This document shows, piece by piece, positions 43,991 to 52,989 of a stretch of 64,000 nucleotides of DNA. The stretch covers positions 2,852,001 to 2,916,000 of the forward strand of contig NZ_CP024903.1 of the NCBI RefSeq assembly GCF_003330765.1, read 5' to 3'. The translations under genes and the position numbers were made by a program. The notes under the pieces are model-generated. The model saw nothing but the letters and a program-made list of their open reading frames with translations, did not search any database and had not been told where the DNA came from. How positions within the stretch are numbered: position 1 is the first letter of the stretch; every line of letters starts with the position of its first letter. This DNA is from Burkholderia pyrrocinia. GTDB lineage: Bacteria; Pseudomonadota; Gammaproteobacteria; Burkholderiales; Burkholderiaceae.

Positions 43991-46288
43991 ATGACGTCAA
44001 TTTCTCCCCCTCTGCACGCGCGGGAACGCACCGACGAGATCACGCTGACCGGCGTGATCGACGTGCTCGTGTCCCATCGCTGGCTGATCGCGTGCGTGAC
44101 CGCCGCCTGCGTAGGCATCGGCACGCTGTATGCGTTTCTCAGCCATCCGCAATACCAGGCCGACATCCTCGTGCAGGTCGAGGACAGCGGCGACGCATCC
44201 GCCGCGAAAAGTCTGCTCGGCGACGTGTCGTCGCTGTTCGACGTCAAGTCGACCGCCGCCGCGGAAGCGCAGATTCTCTCATCGCGTCTCGTCGTCACGC
44301 GCGCCGTCGACGATCTGCGCAGCTATATCGTCGTGGGGCCGAAGCGCTTCCCCGTGGTCGGCGATTTCATCTCGCGCTTCAACATCGGCATCGCCCGCCC
44401 CGGCCTGCTCGGCATCGGCGGCTATGCGTGGGGCACCGAGCGCGCCGATCTGGCCCGCTTCGACGTGCCGCAACCGCTCGAAGGCGATCGCTTCGAGCTG
44501 ACGCTGCTCGACGCCGGGCGCTACCGGCTGTCCGGTTCCGCGCTGCCCGCCGCCGTCACGGGCCGGATCGGTCAGCCCGGACGCTTCGCGACCGCGAATG
44601 GCCCGATCGTCATCGACGTCGCTGGCATCGATGCGCACCCGGGCACCCGCTTCACGCTCGTGCGCCAGTCTCGTGCCGAGACGATCGACGCGTTCCGGCA
44701 TGCGCTCGACGTGCAGGAGAAGGTCAAGCAGTCCGGCGTGATCGTCGCGACGCTGCGCGGCCCCGATCCGCAGCGCGTGCAGGCGCAACTGAAAGCCATC
44801 GCGGACCACTACGTCCGCCAGCACATCGAGCGCCGCTCCGCGGACGCCGCGCAGTCGCTCGCGTTCCTCAACGCGCAGTTGCCCATGCTCAAGAAGCAGT
44901 TGCAGAAGGCCGAACAGCGCTACACGGACATGCGCAACGCGAACGGCGCGCTCGACCTGACCGAGGAAGCGAAGCTGATCCTGCAGCAAACCGCCGACGC
45001 GAAAACCCGCCGGCTGGAACTGCAGCAGAAGCGCGATGAAATGGCTTCCCGCTTCGCGCCAGGACATCCCGACATGGCCGCGCTCGACGCGCAAATCGCA
45101 ACGCTGCAACGCCAGCAGCAGGCATTCGACCGTCAGGTCCGGCGCCTGCCCGATCTCGAGCAGGATGCCGTGCGGCTGATGCTCGACGTCAAGGTCGATA
45201 CCGACCTCTACACGGCGCTGCTCGGCAACGCGCAGCAGCTCGAACTGGTCAAGGCCGGCCGAACCGGCAGCGTGCGGCTCGTCGACGCGCCGATCGTGCC
45301 CGAAGATCCGGTTCGCCCCAAGCGGCCGGTGGTGATCGCCGCCGCCGCGCTGTTCGGCTTGCTGTTCGGCACCGCGCTCGCGTTCGCGCGCGACTTCCTG
45401 TTGGGCGGCGTCGGCAGTGCCGACGAGATCGAACAGCATCTCGGCGTCAGCGTCTACGCAACGATTCCCGATTCGCCCGATCAGCGGCGCATCGCCCGGC
45501 AAATGGCCGCGCACGCGCCGGGGCCGCACCTGCTGAGCACGCTGGCGCCGCACGATCCGGCGATCGAGAGCCTGCGCAGCCTGCGCACCGCGCTGCGCTA
45601 TGCGATGCAGGACGCGAGCAACAACGTGCTGCTGCTGAGCGGCCCCGCGCCGGGCGTCGGCAAGTCGTTCGTGGCCGCGAACTTCGCGGCGCTGCTCGCC
45701 GCGAACGGCACGCGCGTGCTGCTCGTCGACGGCGATCTGCGCAAAGGCTATCTGCATGAGTATTTCGGCGTCGCACGCGAGCGCGGCTTTGCCGAGCTGG
45801 TATCGGGCATGGCCGAGCCGCAGGACGTGATTCACGCGAACGTTGCGCCGAACCTCGATTTCATCGCGACCGGTGCGTTGCCGCCGAATCCCGCCGAAGC
45901 GCTCGTCCATCAACGGGTCGATGCATCGATCGGCCTGCTGTCGGCGCGCTACGACGCGGTGGTGATCGACTCCGCGCCGATTCTCGCCGTCACCGACGCG
46001 GTCGTGCTCGGCCGTCGCGCGGGCGCCGTGCTGCTCGTCGCCCGCGCCGGCTCGACGCGCCTCGCCGAGCTCGACGAAGCGGCCCGCCGCCTCGCGCACA
46101 ACGGCATCGCCGCGCGCGGTGTGCTGCTCAACGGCGTCGCGCCGCACACCGGGCGCTACGGCGCGCGCGACGGCGCGTATCGCTACATGCAATACGACTA
46201 CGCACCGCGCCACGGCGCGACAGATTCGTCGTCCAGAAGCAGGCTGCGCGCGCTCGCGGCGCGCATGCGTCGCGGAGGTGCGCGATGA
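43991..46288 (+). CDS. Polysaccharide co-polymerase with BY-kinase domain (Wzc/BceF-like)
   Basis: 765 aa. N-terminal Wzz domain with TM1 (WLIACVTAACVGIGTLYAFL, about 36-55), a long periplasmic coiled coil (about 270-400), GNVR-type region and TM2 (VVIAAAALFGLLFGTALAF, about 448-466). Cytoplasmic kinase: Walker A GPAPGVGKS (about 551), A' LLVDGDLRKGY, B VVIDSAP (about 657). C-terminal Tyr cluster with five Tyr in about 17 residues (RYGARDGAYRYMQYDY, about 720-738). It sets chain length and gates export in a phosphorylation cycle with the preceding phosphatase. Confidence 0.95.
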   Translation: MTSISPPLHARERTDEITLTGVIDVLVSHRWLIACVTAACVGIGTLYAFLSHPQYQADILVQVEDSGDASAAKSLLGDVSSLFDVKSTAAAEAQILSSRLVVTRAVDDLRSYIVVGPKRFPVVGDFISRFNIGIARPGLLGIGGYAWGTERADLARFDVPQPLEGDRFELTLLDAGRYRLSGSALPAAVTGRIGQPGRFATANGPIVIDVAGIDAHPGTRFTLVRQSRAETIDAFRHALDVQEKVKQSGVIVATLRGPDPQRVQAQLKAIADHYVRQHIERRSADAAQSLAFLNAQLPMLKKQLQKAEQRYTDMRNANGALDLTEEAKLILQQTADAKTRRLELQQKRDEMASRFAPGHPDMAALDAQIATLQRQQQAFDRQVRRLPDLEQDAVRLMLDVKVDTDLYTALLGNAQQLELVKAGRTGSVRLVDAPIVPEDPVRPKRPVVIAAAALFGLLFGTALAFARDFLLGGVGSADEIEQHLGVSVYATIPDSPDQRRIARQMAAHAPGPHLLSTLAPHDPAIESLRSLRTALRYAMQDASNNVLLLSGPAPGVGKSFVAANFAALLAANGTRVLLVDGDLRKGYLHEYFGVARERGFAELVSGMAEPQDVIHANVAPNLDFIATGALPPNPAEALVHQRVDASIGLLSARYDAVVIDSAPILAVTDAVVLGRRAGAVLLVARAGSTRLAELDEAARRLAHNGIAARGVLLNGVAPHTGRYGARDGAYRYMQYDYAPRHGATDSSSRSRLRALAARMRRGGAR

Positions 46289-47532
46289 GCGACCGGATCG
46301 ATCTCGACGCCATCCAGCGCGCCGGCACCAGCCCTGTCGCGCCCACACCGGCCGTGCGCACCGTGCGCCGCACCGGCGCCCTGCCCGCGCGTCGGCTGCG
46401 CATCGTGCTCGTCGCCGAAGCCGCGGGTGGCGGCGTGGCCGTCCATCTCGCCAGCCTGATCGACGGGCTGAGCGCCGATGACAACGTCGAGCTGCATCTC
46501 GTCGTGCCGCACGGGCCGCGCTTCGACACATCGATACTCGATGCGCGCGTGCTCGCGCATTGCCGCTCGGTGCACGCGGTGCCGATGCGGCGCGCGGTCG
46601 GCTGGCGCGACGCGCTGGCCGTCGCGCACCTGTATCGCCATCTGCTGCGCATCCGGCCCGACATCGTGCACAGCCACAGCTCGAAGGCAGGCGCCATCGC
46701 GCGGCTGTGCGCGGGGCCGTGGCGGCAAGTCTATACGCCGCACGCGGTGTATACGCTCAATCCGTCGCTGAGCGATCGGCAGCGCCGCGTCTACGGCGCG
46801 ATCGAGAGCATGCTCGGCCGCCTGCGCACGAGCCGGATCGTCGCGGTGTCGCGCGACGAGGCCGATCATCTGCATGACGCACTCGGCATTCCGACGCGGC
46901 GCATCGACACGATCGTCAACGGCGTGCCGCCGCCGGCCCTGATGCCGCGCGACGACGCGCGCTGCGCACTCGGCGTCGCGGGCAACCCGCTCGTGATTGG
47001 CTTCGTCGGGCGCTTCGATCACCAGAAAGGCGTCGACCGCCTCGTGCGAATCGCGCGCGGCGTCTACCGGCAATGCGGCGCCGACGTGCAGTTCGTCGCG
47101 ATCGGCCCCGGCGATTTCGCGGCGGCGGCAGGCCGCGACGCCGATGACCTGTCGCCGAACCTGCGCGTCGTCGGCGCGCTGGCGCGCGCGAACCGCTACT
47201 TCTCCGCATTCGACCTGTTCGCGCTGCCGAGCCGCTACGAAGGCTTTCCGTATGTCTGCCTCGAAGCGATGGCGGCCGGCGTGCCGATCGTCGCGTCGCA
47301 CGTTGCCGGCGCGGCCGAGCTGATCCGCGCCCGCGAGATCGGGGTCGTCGTGCCGAACGACGACGATACGACCGATTTCAAGCACGCCGTCGTCACGCTC
47401 GCGCGCGACGCCGCGTTGCGCGGCGCGATGCGTGCGAATTGCGCGCCGGCCGCCCGGCACTACTCGGCGGACGCGATGGTCCGCCAGACGCTCGACCTCT
47501 ATCTCAGCCTCGTTCCCAGGAAGACGACATGA
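46285..47532 (+). CDS. GT4-family glycosyltransferase
   Basis: 415 aa, GT-B fold. N-terminal acceptor domain with AEAAGGGVAVHLASLIDGL (about 40-58) and the HSHSSKAGAIARL block (about 130). C-terminal donor domain with FVGRFDHQKGVDRLV (about 236-250) and the EX7E-type signature region LPSRYEGFPYVCLEAMAAGVPIVAS (about 312-336). The N-terminal 30 residues are poorly conserved. It adds a sugar to the lipid-linked precursor; it is the only dedicated glycosyltransferase in the locus. Overlaps genes on both sides by 4 bp. Confidence 0.93.
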   Translation: MSDRIDLDAIQRAGTSPVAPTPAVRTVRRTGALPARRLRIVLVAEAAGGGVAVHLASLIDGLSADDNVELHLVVPHGPRFDTSILDARVLAHCRSVHAVPMRRAVGWRDALAVAHLYRHLLRIRPDIVHSHSSKAGAIARLCAGPWRQVYTPHAVYTLNPSLSDRQRRVYGAIESMLGRLRTSRIVAVSRDEADHLHDALGIPTRRIDTIVNGVPPPALMPRDDARCALGVAGNPLVIGFVGRFDHQKGVDRLVRIARGVYRQCGADVQFVAIGPGDFAAAAGRDADDLSPNLRVVGALARANRYFSAFDLFALPSRYEGFPYVCLEAMAAGVPIVASHVAGAAELIRAREIGVVVPNDDDTTDFKHAVVTLARDAALRGAMRANCAPAARHYSADAMVRQTLDLYLSLVPRKTT

Positions 47533-48686
47533 CCTCGCCCACCCATGTGGCGCTGCTGCATGCGTACAGCGCTCGCAATTCCGGGGACGGCCTGCTGGTC
47601 GACCTCTCCATCGCGCTGCTGAAGGAAGCCTTCGGCGACGCGATCCGTGTATCGATCGTCGCCGCCGACCCGGCGTCGTTCCCCGCGTACGCCGACGTGC
47701 GTGCGGCACCCGTACTCGCGGAACACGGCACGAGCCGCCTGATCGGCGCGGCGAGCGCCGCGTTGCCGGTTTCCGCGAACGCGCGGCTGGCCGGTTTGCG
47801 CCGCCTGCTCGCTAGCGTCGACTTGATCGTCGGCGTCGGCGGCGGCTATCTGCGCGCGCGCGATTCCGTCGAAGCGCTGAAGCTCGAGGCCGGCCACCTG
47901 CTGCAGATGCGCGCGGCATACGCATCGAGCAAGCCGACCATCTACCTGCCGCAAAGCATCGGCCCCGCGCGATGCGCAGCGCCGGTCGCCGCGCATCTGC
48001 GGCACCTGCTCGCGTCGTTCGATTGCGTATTCGTGCGCGACGACCGGTCGGCCGCGTTCCTTGCCGCCAATCCGAACACGCGGCGCGCGCCCGATCTTGC
48101 CGTGCTCGACTTCGAGCACCGCCGCGACGCGATCCTGAGCCGCGCGGCCCTACGCAGCGACGGCGAGGTCCGCCATGTCGCCTTCGTGCTGCGCCGCGCG
48201 CCGGGCTGGAACCGTGCGCAACGGATGCGTTACGCGACGTCGATCGCGCGGCTCGTCGCACAGATCGGCGCGGCCTGTCGCGTCAGCTTCGCAGTGCAGA
48301 GCACGGGCCGCGGCAACGACGACGTCGCGTACTACCGCAGCATCGGCATCCGGGACACGCTCGTTCCGCTCAGGATCCTGCTCGACACGGACACGCCGGA
48401 CCGCGTGATTTCCGTGCGCCTGCACGGCGCGCTCGAATCGGTGCTGCACGGCGTCCCCGCGTTCCATCTCAGCTACGAACGCAAAGGCTTCGGCGCCTAT
48501 GCGGACCTGCGACTCGACGACTGGGTCGTCAACGGCGCCGACTTCGATCCGGACGCCGTCGCACGCACCGTGCTCGCTCCCGACGCCGCGGCCGCGTTCT
48601 GGCAGACCGCGCAAACGGGTTTCGAGCAGATCCGTATCGGCCGCGCACGCGTGATCGCCGCGCTGCGCGCGGCACGCGCCGCCTGA
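47529..48686 (+). CDS. Polysaccharide pyruvyl transferase family protein
   Basis: 385 aa from ATG 47529, overlapping the glycosyltransferase stop. PF04230 hallmarks: HAYSARNSGDGLLVDLSIALL (about 10-30), YLPQSIGPA (about 138), FVRDDRSAAFL (about 168) and RLHGALESVLHGVPAFHLSY (about 297-316). Transfers pyruvate from phosphoenolpyruvate to form a ketal on a hexose, giving the polymer a negative charge. Some family members instead act as general GT-B-like enzymes, so pyruvylation is likely but not certain. Confidence 0.9.
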   Translation: MTSPTHVALLHAYSARNSGDGLLVDLSIALLKEAFGDAIRVSIVAADPASFPAYADVRAAPVLAEHGTSRLIGAASAALPVSANARLAGLRRLLASVDLIVGVGGGYLRARDSVEALKLEAGHLLQMRAAYASSKPTIYLPQSIGPARCAAPVAAHLRHLLASFDCVFVRDDRSAAFLAANPNTRRAPDLAVLDFEHRRDAILSRAALRSDGEVRHVAFVLRRAPGWNRAQRMRYATSIARLVAQIGAACRVSFAVQSTGRGNDDVAYYRSIGIRDTLVPLRILLDTDTPDRVISVRLHGALESVLHGVPAFHLSYERKGFGAYADLRLDDWVVNGADFDPDAVARTVLAPDAAAAFWQTAQTGFEQIRIGRARVIAALRAARAA

Positions 48687-48704
48687 CACCTACCGGAATC
48701 ACGC

Positions 48705-49982
48705 ATGCTCATTCGACTTCTGCTCCGCTTCTCCGCGCTGGGCCTGAAATTCGGGCTCGCGATCGTCGTCGCGCGCATGCTCGGCTTCGACGCGGTTGCC
48801 GCCTACGGAATCGCGGTCGCCGCGTCCGTGATCGCGTCGAAGGTACTCGGGCTCGGCTTCAGCACCGAACTCAACCGCCGGCTCAGTGCTCGCAATCCGC
48901 TACCCGCGATCGGCAGGGCACGCACGCTGTGCGGCGTGTTCGCCGGCCTTTACCTGCTGGCCGTGCTGGCGCTCGGCGCTGCGGGCGGGGGCGCCGCGCA
49001 TGTGCTCGGCATCCCGACGTCGCTCCTGTGGGGCGTGCTGCTCGTCGCGCTTTCCGAGCATGCCGCATTCGAGGCCAACGCGTGGCTATTCTCGCTGCAT
49101 CGCCCCCGGGCCGGCTCGCTGCTGCTGTTCGTTCGCACCGGCGCATGGGCCGGCCTCGCGTGCGCAGGGCTGCTTGCCGGCGTCCTACACTCGATCGAGG
49201 CCGTCTTCGCCCTCTGGTTCGCGAGCAATGCACTGGCCGTCGCCGTGTGCTGGCGCAGTCTCGCCGCGCTCATGCGCCGTGCGCCGCATGCCGCGCGGGC
49301 GGATCGCGCGCCAGGACTGCACGACCTGTTCGCGGTGTGGCGGCACGGTCTGCCGTTCTATCTGGCTGGCGTGCTGCTGTCGTCGCTGCAATACGCGGAA
49401 CGCTTCATCGCCGGCGGCCTCGCGAGCACCGATGCGCTCGGCCGCTACGTGTTCGCGTGGTCGATCGCGAATGCCGTGCAGACGATCGCGTTCTCGGCGA
49501 TCGCCGTCACGGCCGGGCCCCGCTTCGTGCGAACACTCGCCGCCGATCCCGCCGCATTCGGCCGGCAGTTGCGTCGCGCGCTAGCGGCGGCCGTGGGCGT
49601 CACCGCGCTTGCCGCCGTGGCGATTCTTATCGTGCACGACGAACTGTTCCGGCTCGCGCACGAGCAGGCTGGTACGCGCGAGGTCGCCGTGCTGGCCGTG
49701 CTGCTGGCGTCGTTCGCGTTGCGCTCGGCCGCCGATGTGCTGTGGACGGCCGCGATCGCGTTGCGCGCGGGCCTGGCCGTCACGCTGTCGATGGCCGCCG
49801 TCGCGGCCGCATGGGCACCGCTTGCGTGGCATCTGATCGGGCATGCGGGCACGACGGGCGCAGCGCTTGCACATCTGGCAGCCAGCGTCGGCATCGTCGC
49901 GGCCCTCGCGCTGATCGTCGCGCGCGGCGCGCGAACGCATGCCGTCACACCGCGTCGGGAGGGCCTGTCCGATGCTGCGTAA
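48705..49982 (+). CDS. Oligosaccharide flippase (Wzx-like)
   Basis: 425 aa, almost entirely hydrophobic, with about 12 helices; N-terminal LIRLLLRFSALGLKFGLAIVVARMLG is typical of the polysaccharide-biosynthesis/MATE-like flippases. The middle holds a short charged cytoplasmic loop (about 195-215). Moves the lipid-linked repeat unit across the inner membrane. Starts 18 nt after the pyruvyltransferase and overlaps the next gene by 11 bp. Confidence 0.88.
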   Translation: MLIRLLLRFSALGLKFGLAIVVARMLGFDAVAAYGIAVAASVIASKVLGLGFSTELNRRLSARNPLPAIGRARTLCGVFAGLYLLAVLALGAAGGGAAHVLGIPTSLLWGVLLVALSEHAAFEANAWLFSLHRPRAGSLLLFVRTGAWAGLACAGLLAGVLHSIEAVFALWFASNALAVAVCWRSLAALMRRAPHAARADRAPGLHDLFAVWRHGLPFYLAGVLLSSLQYAERFIAGGLASTDALGRYVFAWSIANAVQTIAFSAIAVTAGPRFVRTLAADPAAFGRQLRRALAAAVGVTALAAVAILIVHDELFRLAHEQAGTREVAVLAVLLASFALRSAADVLWTAAIALRAGLAVTLSMAAVAAAWAPLAWHLIGHAGTTGAALAHLAASVGIVAALALIVARGARTHAVTPRREGLSDAA

Positions 49983-51111
49983 CCTGCTCGTCGCGGGCCC
50001 GCCACTCAGCCGCGCGCTGATACGCGCGATCGCTACCGCGACCGTGCTCGTCTACTGGGGCATTTACGCAAAGGCTGGCACGTTTCTGCCGGAGTTCGTC
50101 TTTCGCGACGCGGAAAAGATCCAGAGCCAGATTGGCGGCTCGAATACCTACGATGGCACGTCGTTCGACGCGGTCGCCCGGTTCTACGCGATGCTCGGCG
50201 AAACCGGCACACACCTGTTCGTGGCGACGATCGGCGCGCTGTGCATCTGGCGCATGATCGGCCACGGCACGCGCGTCGGGTCGATGGCGGCGTGTCTCGT
50301 CCTGCTCGCGCCCTGCGTGTTCTTCAACCTGTTCGTCGCGAGCAAGGACACGATCGTCGTATTGATGGCCATCGTGCTGGCCGGCATCGCGCAGCGCCGC
50401 CCGACCGCCGTCTTGTTCGTCGCCGCCGTGATGCTCTATGTAGGCTATGCGGTGTTCGTGCGCAGCTACTTCGCGCTGGTCCTCGCGATCGCGCTCGTCG
50501 CATTGCTGTTCAGGCATATGTCGTGGCGCGGCAAGGCATGGCTGACGCTCGCGGTACCCGCCGTGCTGTTCCTGGTGCCGCCCGACGCGTACTACCTGCT
50601 GCAGCACCCGCGCGACATGGCCGCCGACTACCTCGCGTACGGCTCGCCGTTCGGCGCGCGCACCAGCTTTCGCAATCCGATGGAGCCGACCTCGTTCGCG
50701 GCCTTCTGCGCGAACTATCTGTATGCGGTGCTGCGGCTGAACCTGCCGGCGATGTTCATGCCGGGGCCGAAGGAGATCGTCATGCAGATGTTCGTGTGGA
50801 TCGCGCTCGCGTCGGTATGGCGCCGCACGCGCGGCGCCGGCCGGGCGCGCGAACTGCTCGCCTGCCTCGTCATCGGGCACGTCGCCGTATCGATGCTGTT
50901 CGAGCCCGACCTCGGCAGCTACACGCGCCACCTGTCGAGCGTGGCGCTGCTGTGCGCGATGCAGTTCGCCGGAATCGGCCCGCGCGCCGATCGATCGCGC
51001 CCGACGCCCCACTACCGGGGCGATGCGCATGCGCAAGCTGCCGAAGATGCAACGGCCCGGTCGCGCCTTGCCGCTGCCGGCCCGCGACACGTCGACCGAG
51101 CCCCGACATGA
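49972..51111 (+). CDS. Multi-spanning membrane protein, candidate polysaccharide polymerase (Wzy)
   Basis: 379 aa from ATG 49972. About ten membrane helices with one large loop (about 45-75, FRDAEKIQSQIGGSNTYDGT) and a hydrophilic C-terminal tail of some 45 residues (IGPRADRSRPTPHYRGDAHA...). Sequence similarity of Wzy proteins is too low for recognition, but the locus encodes initiation, flippase, OPX and co-polymerase and no other polymerase, so this is the only candidate. The tail reads into the acyltransferase start (ATGA) and is of unusual, low-hydrophobicity composition. Confidence 0.7.
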   Translation: MLRNLLVAGPPLSRALIRAIATATVLVYWGIYAKAGTFLPEFVFRDAEKIQSQIGGSNTYDGTSFDAVARFYAMLGETGTHLFVATIGALCIWRMIGHGTRVGSMAACLVLLAPCVFFNLFVASKDTIVVLMAIVLAGIAQRRPTAVLFVAAVMLYVGYAVFVRSYFALVLAIALVALLFRHMSWRGKAWLTLAVPAVLFLVPPDAYYLLQHPRDMAADYLAYGSPFGARTSFRNPMEPTSFAAFCANYLYAVLRLNLPAMFMPGPKEIVMQMFVWIALASVWRRTRGAGRARELLACLVIGHVAVSMLFEPDLGSYTRHLSSVALLCAMQFAGIGPRADRSRPTPHYRGDAHAQAAEDATARSRLAAAGPRHVDRAPT

Positions 51112-52193
51112 ACACGCTCTCGCAGCGCCAGACCGTGTTCAGCAACATTCAGCGCGCACGAGCGGTGGCAGCGCTCGCGGTTGTCGGCTACCACATGCAC
51201 GTGCTGCCGTTCGGGCAGAACGGCATCGACGTGTTCTTCGTCATCGGCGGCTTCATCATGTCGTGCGCAGCGCCGCGCGAGGGCCGTGCATTCCTCGGCA
51301 AGCGGCTGATCCGCATCGTGCCGCTCTATTGGCTGACGACGCTCGGCGTCTATGCGATCGCAGTGCTGCGTCCGCAATGGCTGAACACGACGACGGCGGG
51401 GCTGGACTACCTCGTGAAGTCGCTGTTGTTCGTCCCCTACGTCGACGACAGCGGCCACCGCGGCCCGCTGAATCCAAACGGATGGACCCTCGAATACGAG
51501 ATGCTGTTCTATCTCGCAGTCGCGGCATCGCTGCGGTTTGTGCGGGCCCGTTACGCGACCGCGCTCGCCGCGTTGCTGCTCGCGCTCGTCTGCGTGACCC
51601 TGGGCGCGACGGGCGCGACCGTCGTCGCGGCGCATCCCGGGATGCCGCTCATGCTGGAATTCGGACTCGGCGTGCTGGCCTACTGGACGCTGGAAACCGG
51701 TATCGGCAGCCGGATCGCCGCCTCCGTCTGGGCGGCGCTCGCCGCCGCGAGCGTCGCGGCGCTCGCGCTGCTCCCTGCCCTGCACGACGTGCCGTCCGGC
51801 TTCGCGCGCGTGGCCGGCTGGGGTGGCCCGGCATGCGTGCTGATCGTCTCGCTCGTCGCACTGGAGCTGCACGGCCGAAAGATCGCGAACCGGCTCGCGA
51901 TGGCGCTCGGTGCCGCCAGCTATTCGATCTATCTGATCCATCCTTTTGTGATCGGCATCGCGGGCAAGATCATCGGGGCGCGCGCCGATCTCGGCACCTC
52001 GTCCGGGATCGCCGTCACATTCGCTTGCCTCGTCGCGATCTGCGCAAGCGGCTTCGCCTGCCATGTCTGGATCGAAAAACCCATGCTTGCAATGCTTGAT
52101 CGATGGTTCAGGCGTGTGCGGCCGGCGAGGGATCCGTCATGGCATCCGGTCCAAGGCAATCCGCAGCACGCCGTGAGCAAATCGTATGTGTGA
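51108..52193 (+). CDS. Acyltransferase 3 family protein
   Basis: 361 aa from ATG 51108. Arg-x10-His motif in [21 protein letters not shown] (about 14-34), then [14 protein letters not shown] (about 38-51) and about ten helices; the [15 protein letters not shown] block (about 124) is a family hallmark. Adds acetyl or other acyl groups to the lipid-linked repeat or growing polymer. Last gene of the exopolysaccharide operon. Its C-terminal residues ([20 protein letters not shown]) run up to the acdS relic 15 bp on. Confidence 0.9.
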   Translation: MNTLSQRQTVFSNIQRARAVAALAVVGYHMHVLPFGQNGIDVFFVIGGFIMSCAAPREGRAFLGKRLIRIVPLYWLTTLGVYAIAVLRPQWLNTTTAGLDYLVKSLLFVPYVDDSGHRGPLNPNGWTLEYEMLFYLAVAASLRFVRARYATALAALLLALVCVTLGATGATVVAAHPGMPLMLEFGLGVLAYWTLETGIGSRIAASVWAALAAASVAALALLPALHDVPSGFARVAGWGGPACVLIVSLVALELHGRKIANRLAMALGAASYSIYLIHPFVIGIAGKIIGARADLGTSSGIAVTFACLVAICASGFACHVWIEKPMLAMLDRWFRRVRPARDPSWHPVQGNPQHAVSKSYV

Positions 52194-52207
52194 CACGCGA
52201 TCATCAA

Positions 52208-52920
52208 GCTGGGTCAATTACTACGACGCCGTCTACGATCGCGTCGGCAACATCGAGATGTCGCGGATCATGGGCGTCGACGTGCGGCTCGCGCCAGACG
52301 GCTTCGACATCGGCATCCGCCCGAGCAGGGAAAACGCGCTGGAGAGCATGCCACGCGCGGGCGGCAAGCCATATCCGATTCCGGCCGGATGCTCGGAGCA
52401 CCCGCTCGCGGCCTCGGTTTCGTCGGCTTCGCCGAAGAAATGCGGCAACAGGACGCGGAACTCGGCTCCAAGTTCGACTACATCGTCGTGTGCTCGGTGA
52501 CGGGCAGCATGCAGGCGGGGGATGGTCGTCGGCTTCGCGGAGGACGAATCCCCGACCGCATGATCGGCATTGATGCATCCGCGACGCCGTAGAAAACGCA
52601 CGAACAGATCACGCGGATCGCTCGCCATACCGCCGAGCGGGTCGGTCTCGGGCGGCATCGACGAGAAAGACGTGACCCTCGACACGCGCTACGGCTGCCC
52701 CGAATATGGCTTGCCGAACAATGGCACGCTCGAGGCGATCCGGCTGTGCGCGCGGCTCGAAGGTGTGCTGACCGACCCGGTCTACGAAGGAAAGTCGATG
52801 CACGGGATGCTCGACAAGGTACGGCCCGGCGAATTCGAACCGGGCTCGAAGGTACCGTACGCATCTGGGCAGCGTGCCGGCGTTGAGCGCTTACAGCTTC
52901 ATTTTCCGCGACGGCTGAAG
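52208..52920 (+). pseudogene. Frameshifted 3' fragment of a second ACC deaminase gene
   Basis: From 52208 the DNA aligns with acdS codons for about residue 111 to the end ([20 protein letters not shown] at the start; GRP/EFEPGSK and the final FHFPRDG-like end). It needs at least four frame changes (near 52408, 52520-52545, 52650 and 52860) and has an in-frame TAG near 52590 where the intact gene has GAG. The first third is absent. Roughly four bases in five match the live acdS at 39325 by eye, so this is an old or foreign copy rather than a fresh duplication. Same strand as acdS. Confidence 0.9.
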
Positions 52921-52946
52921 CCCAACGCCCGGCGATGGGGAAAGCA

Positions 52947-52981
52947 GTGAAGCGGGGCAGCAGCATCGCCGTCCGCTTCAC
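52947..52981 (-). terminator. Hairpin after the fimbrial operon
   Basis: GTGAAGCGG (52947-52955) and CCGCTTCAC (52973-52981) form a 9-bp stem just past the adhesin stop codon; on the minus strand it is followed by TGCTTT. Probable terminator of the fimbrial transcript. Confidence 0.5.
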
Positions 52982-52989
52982 GAATCCGG

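Noticed and set aside
52103..52573. Separate small genes in the region after the acyltransferase
   Set aside because: All the frames are pieces of one broken acdS copy when aligned to the intact gene.
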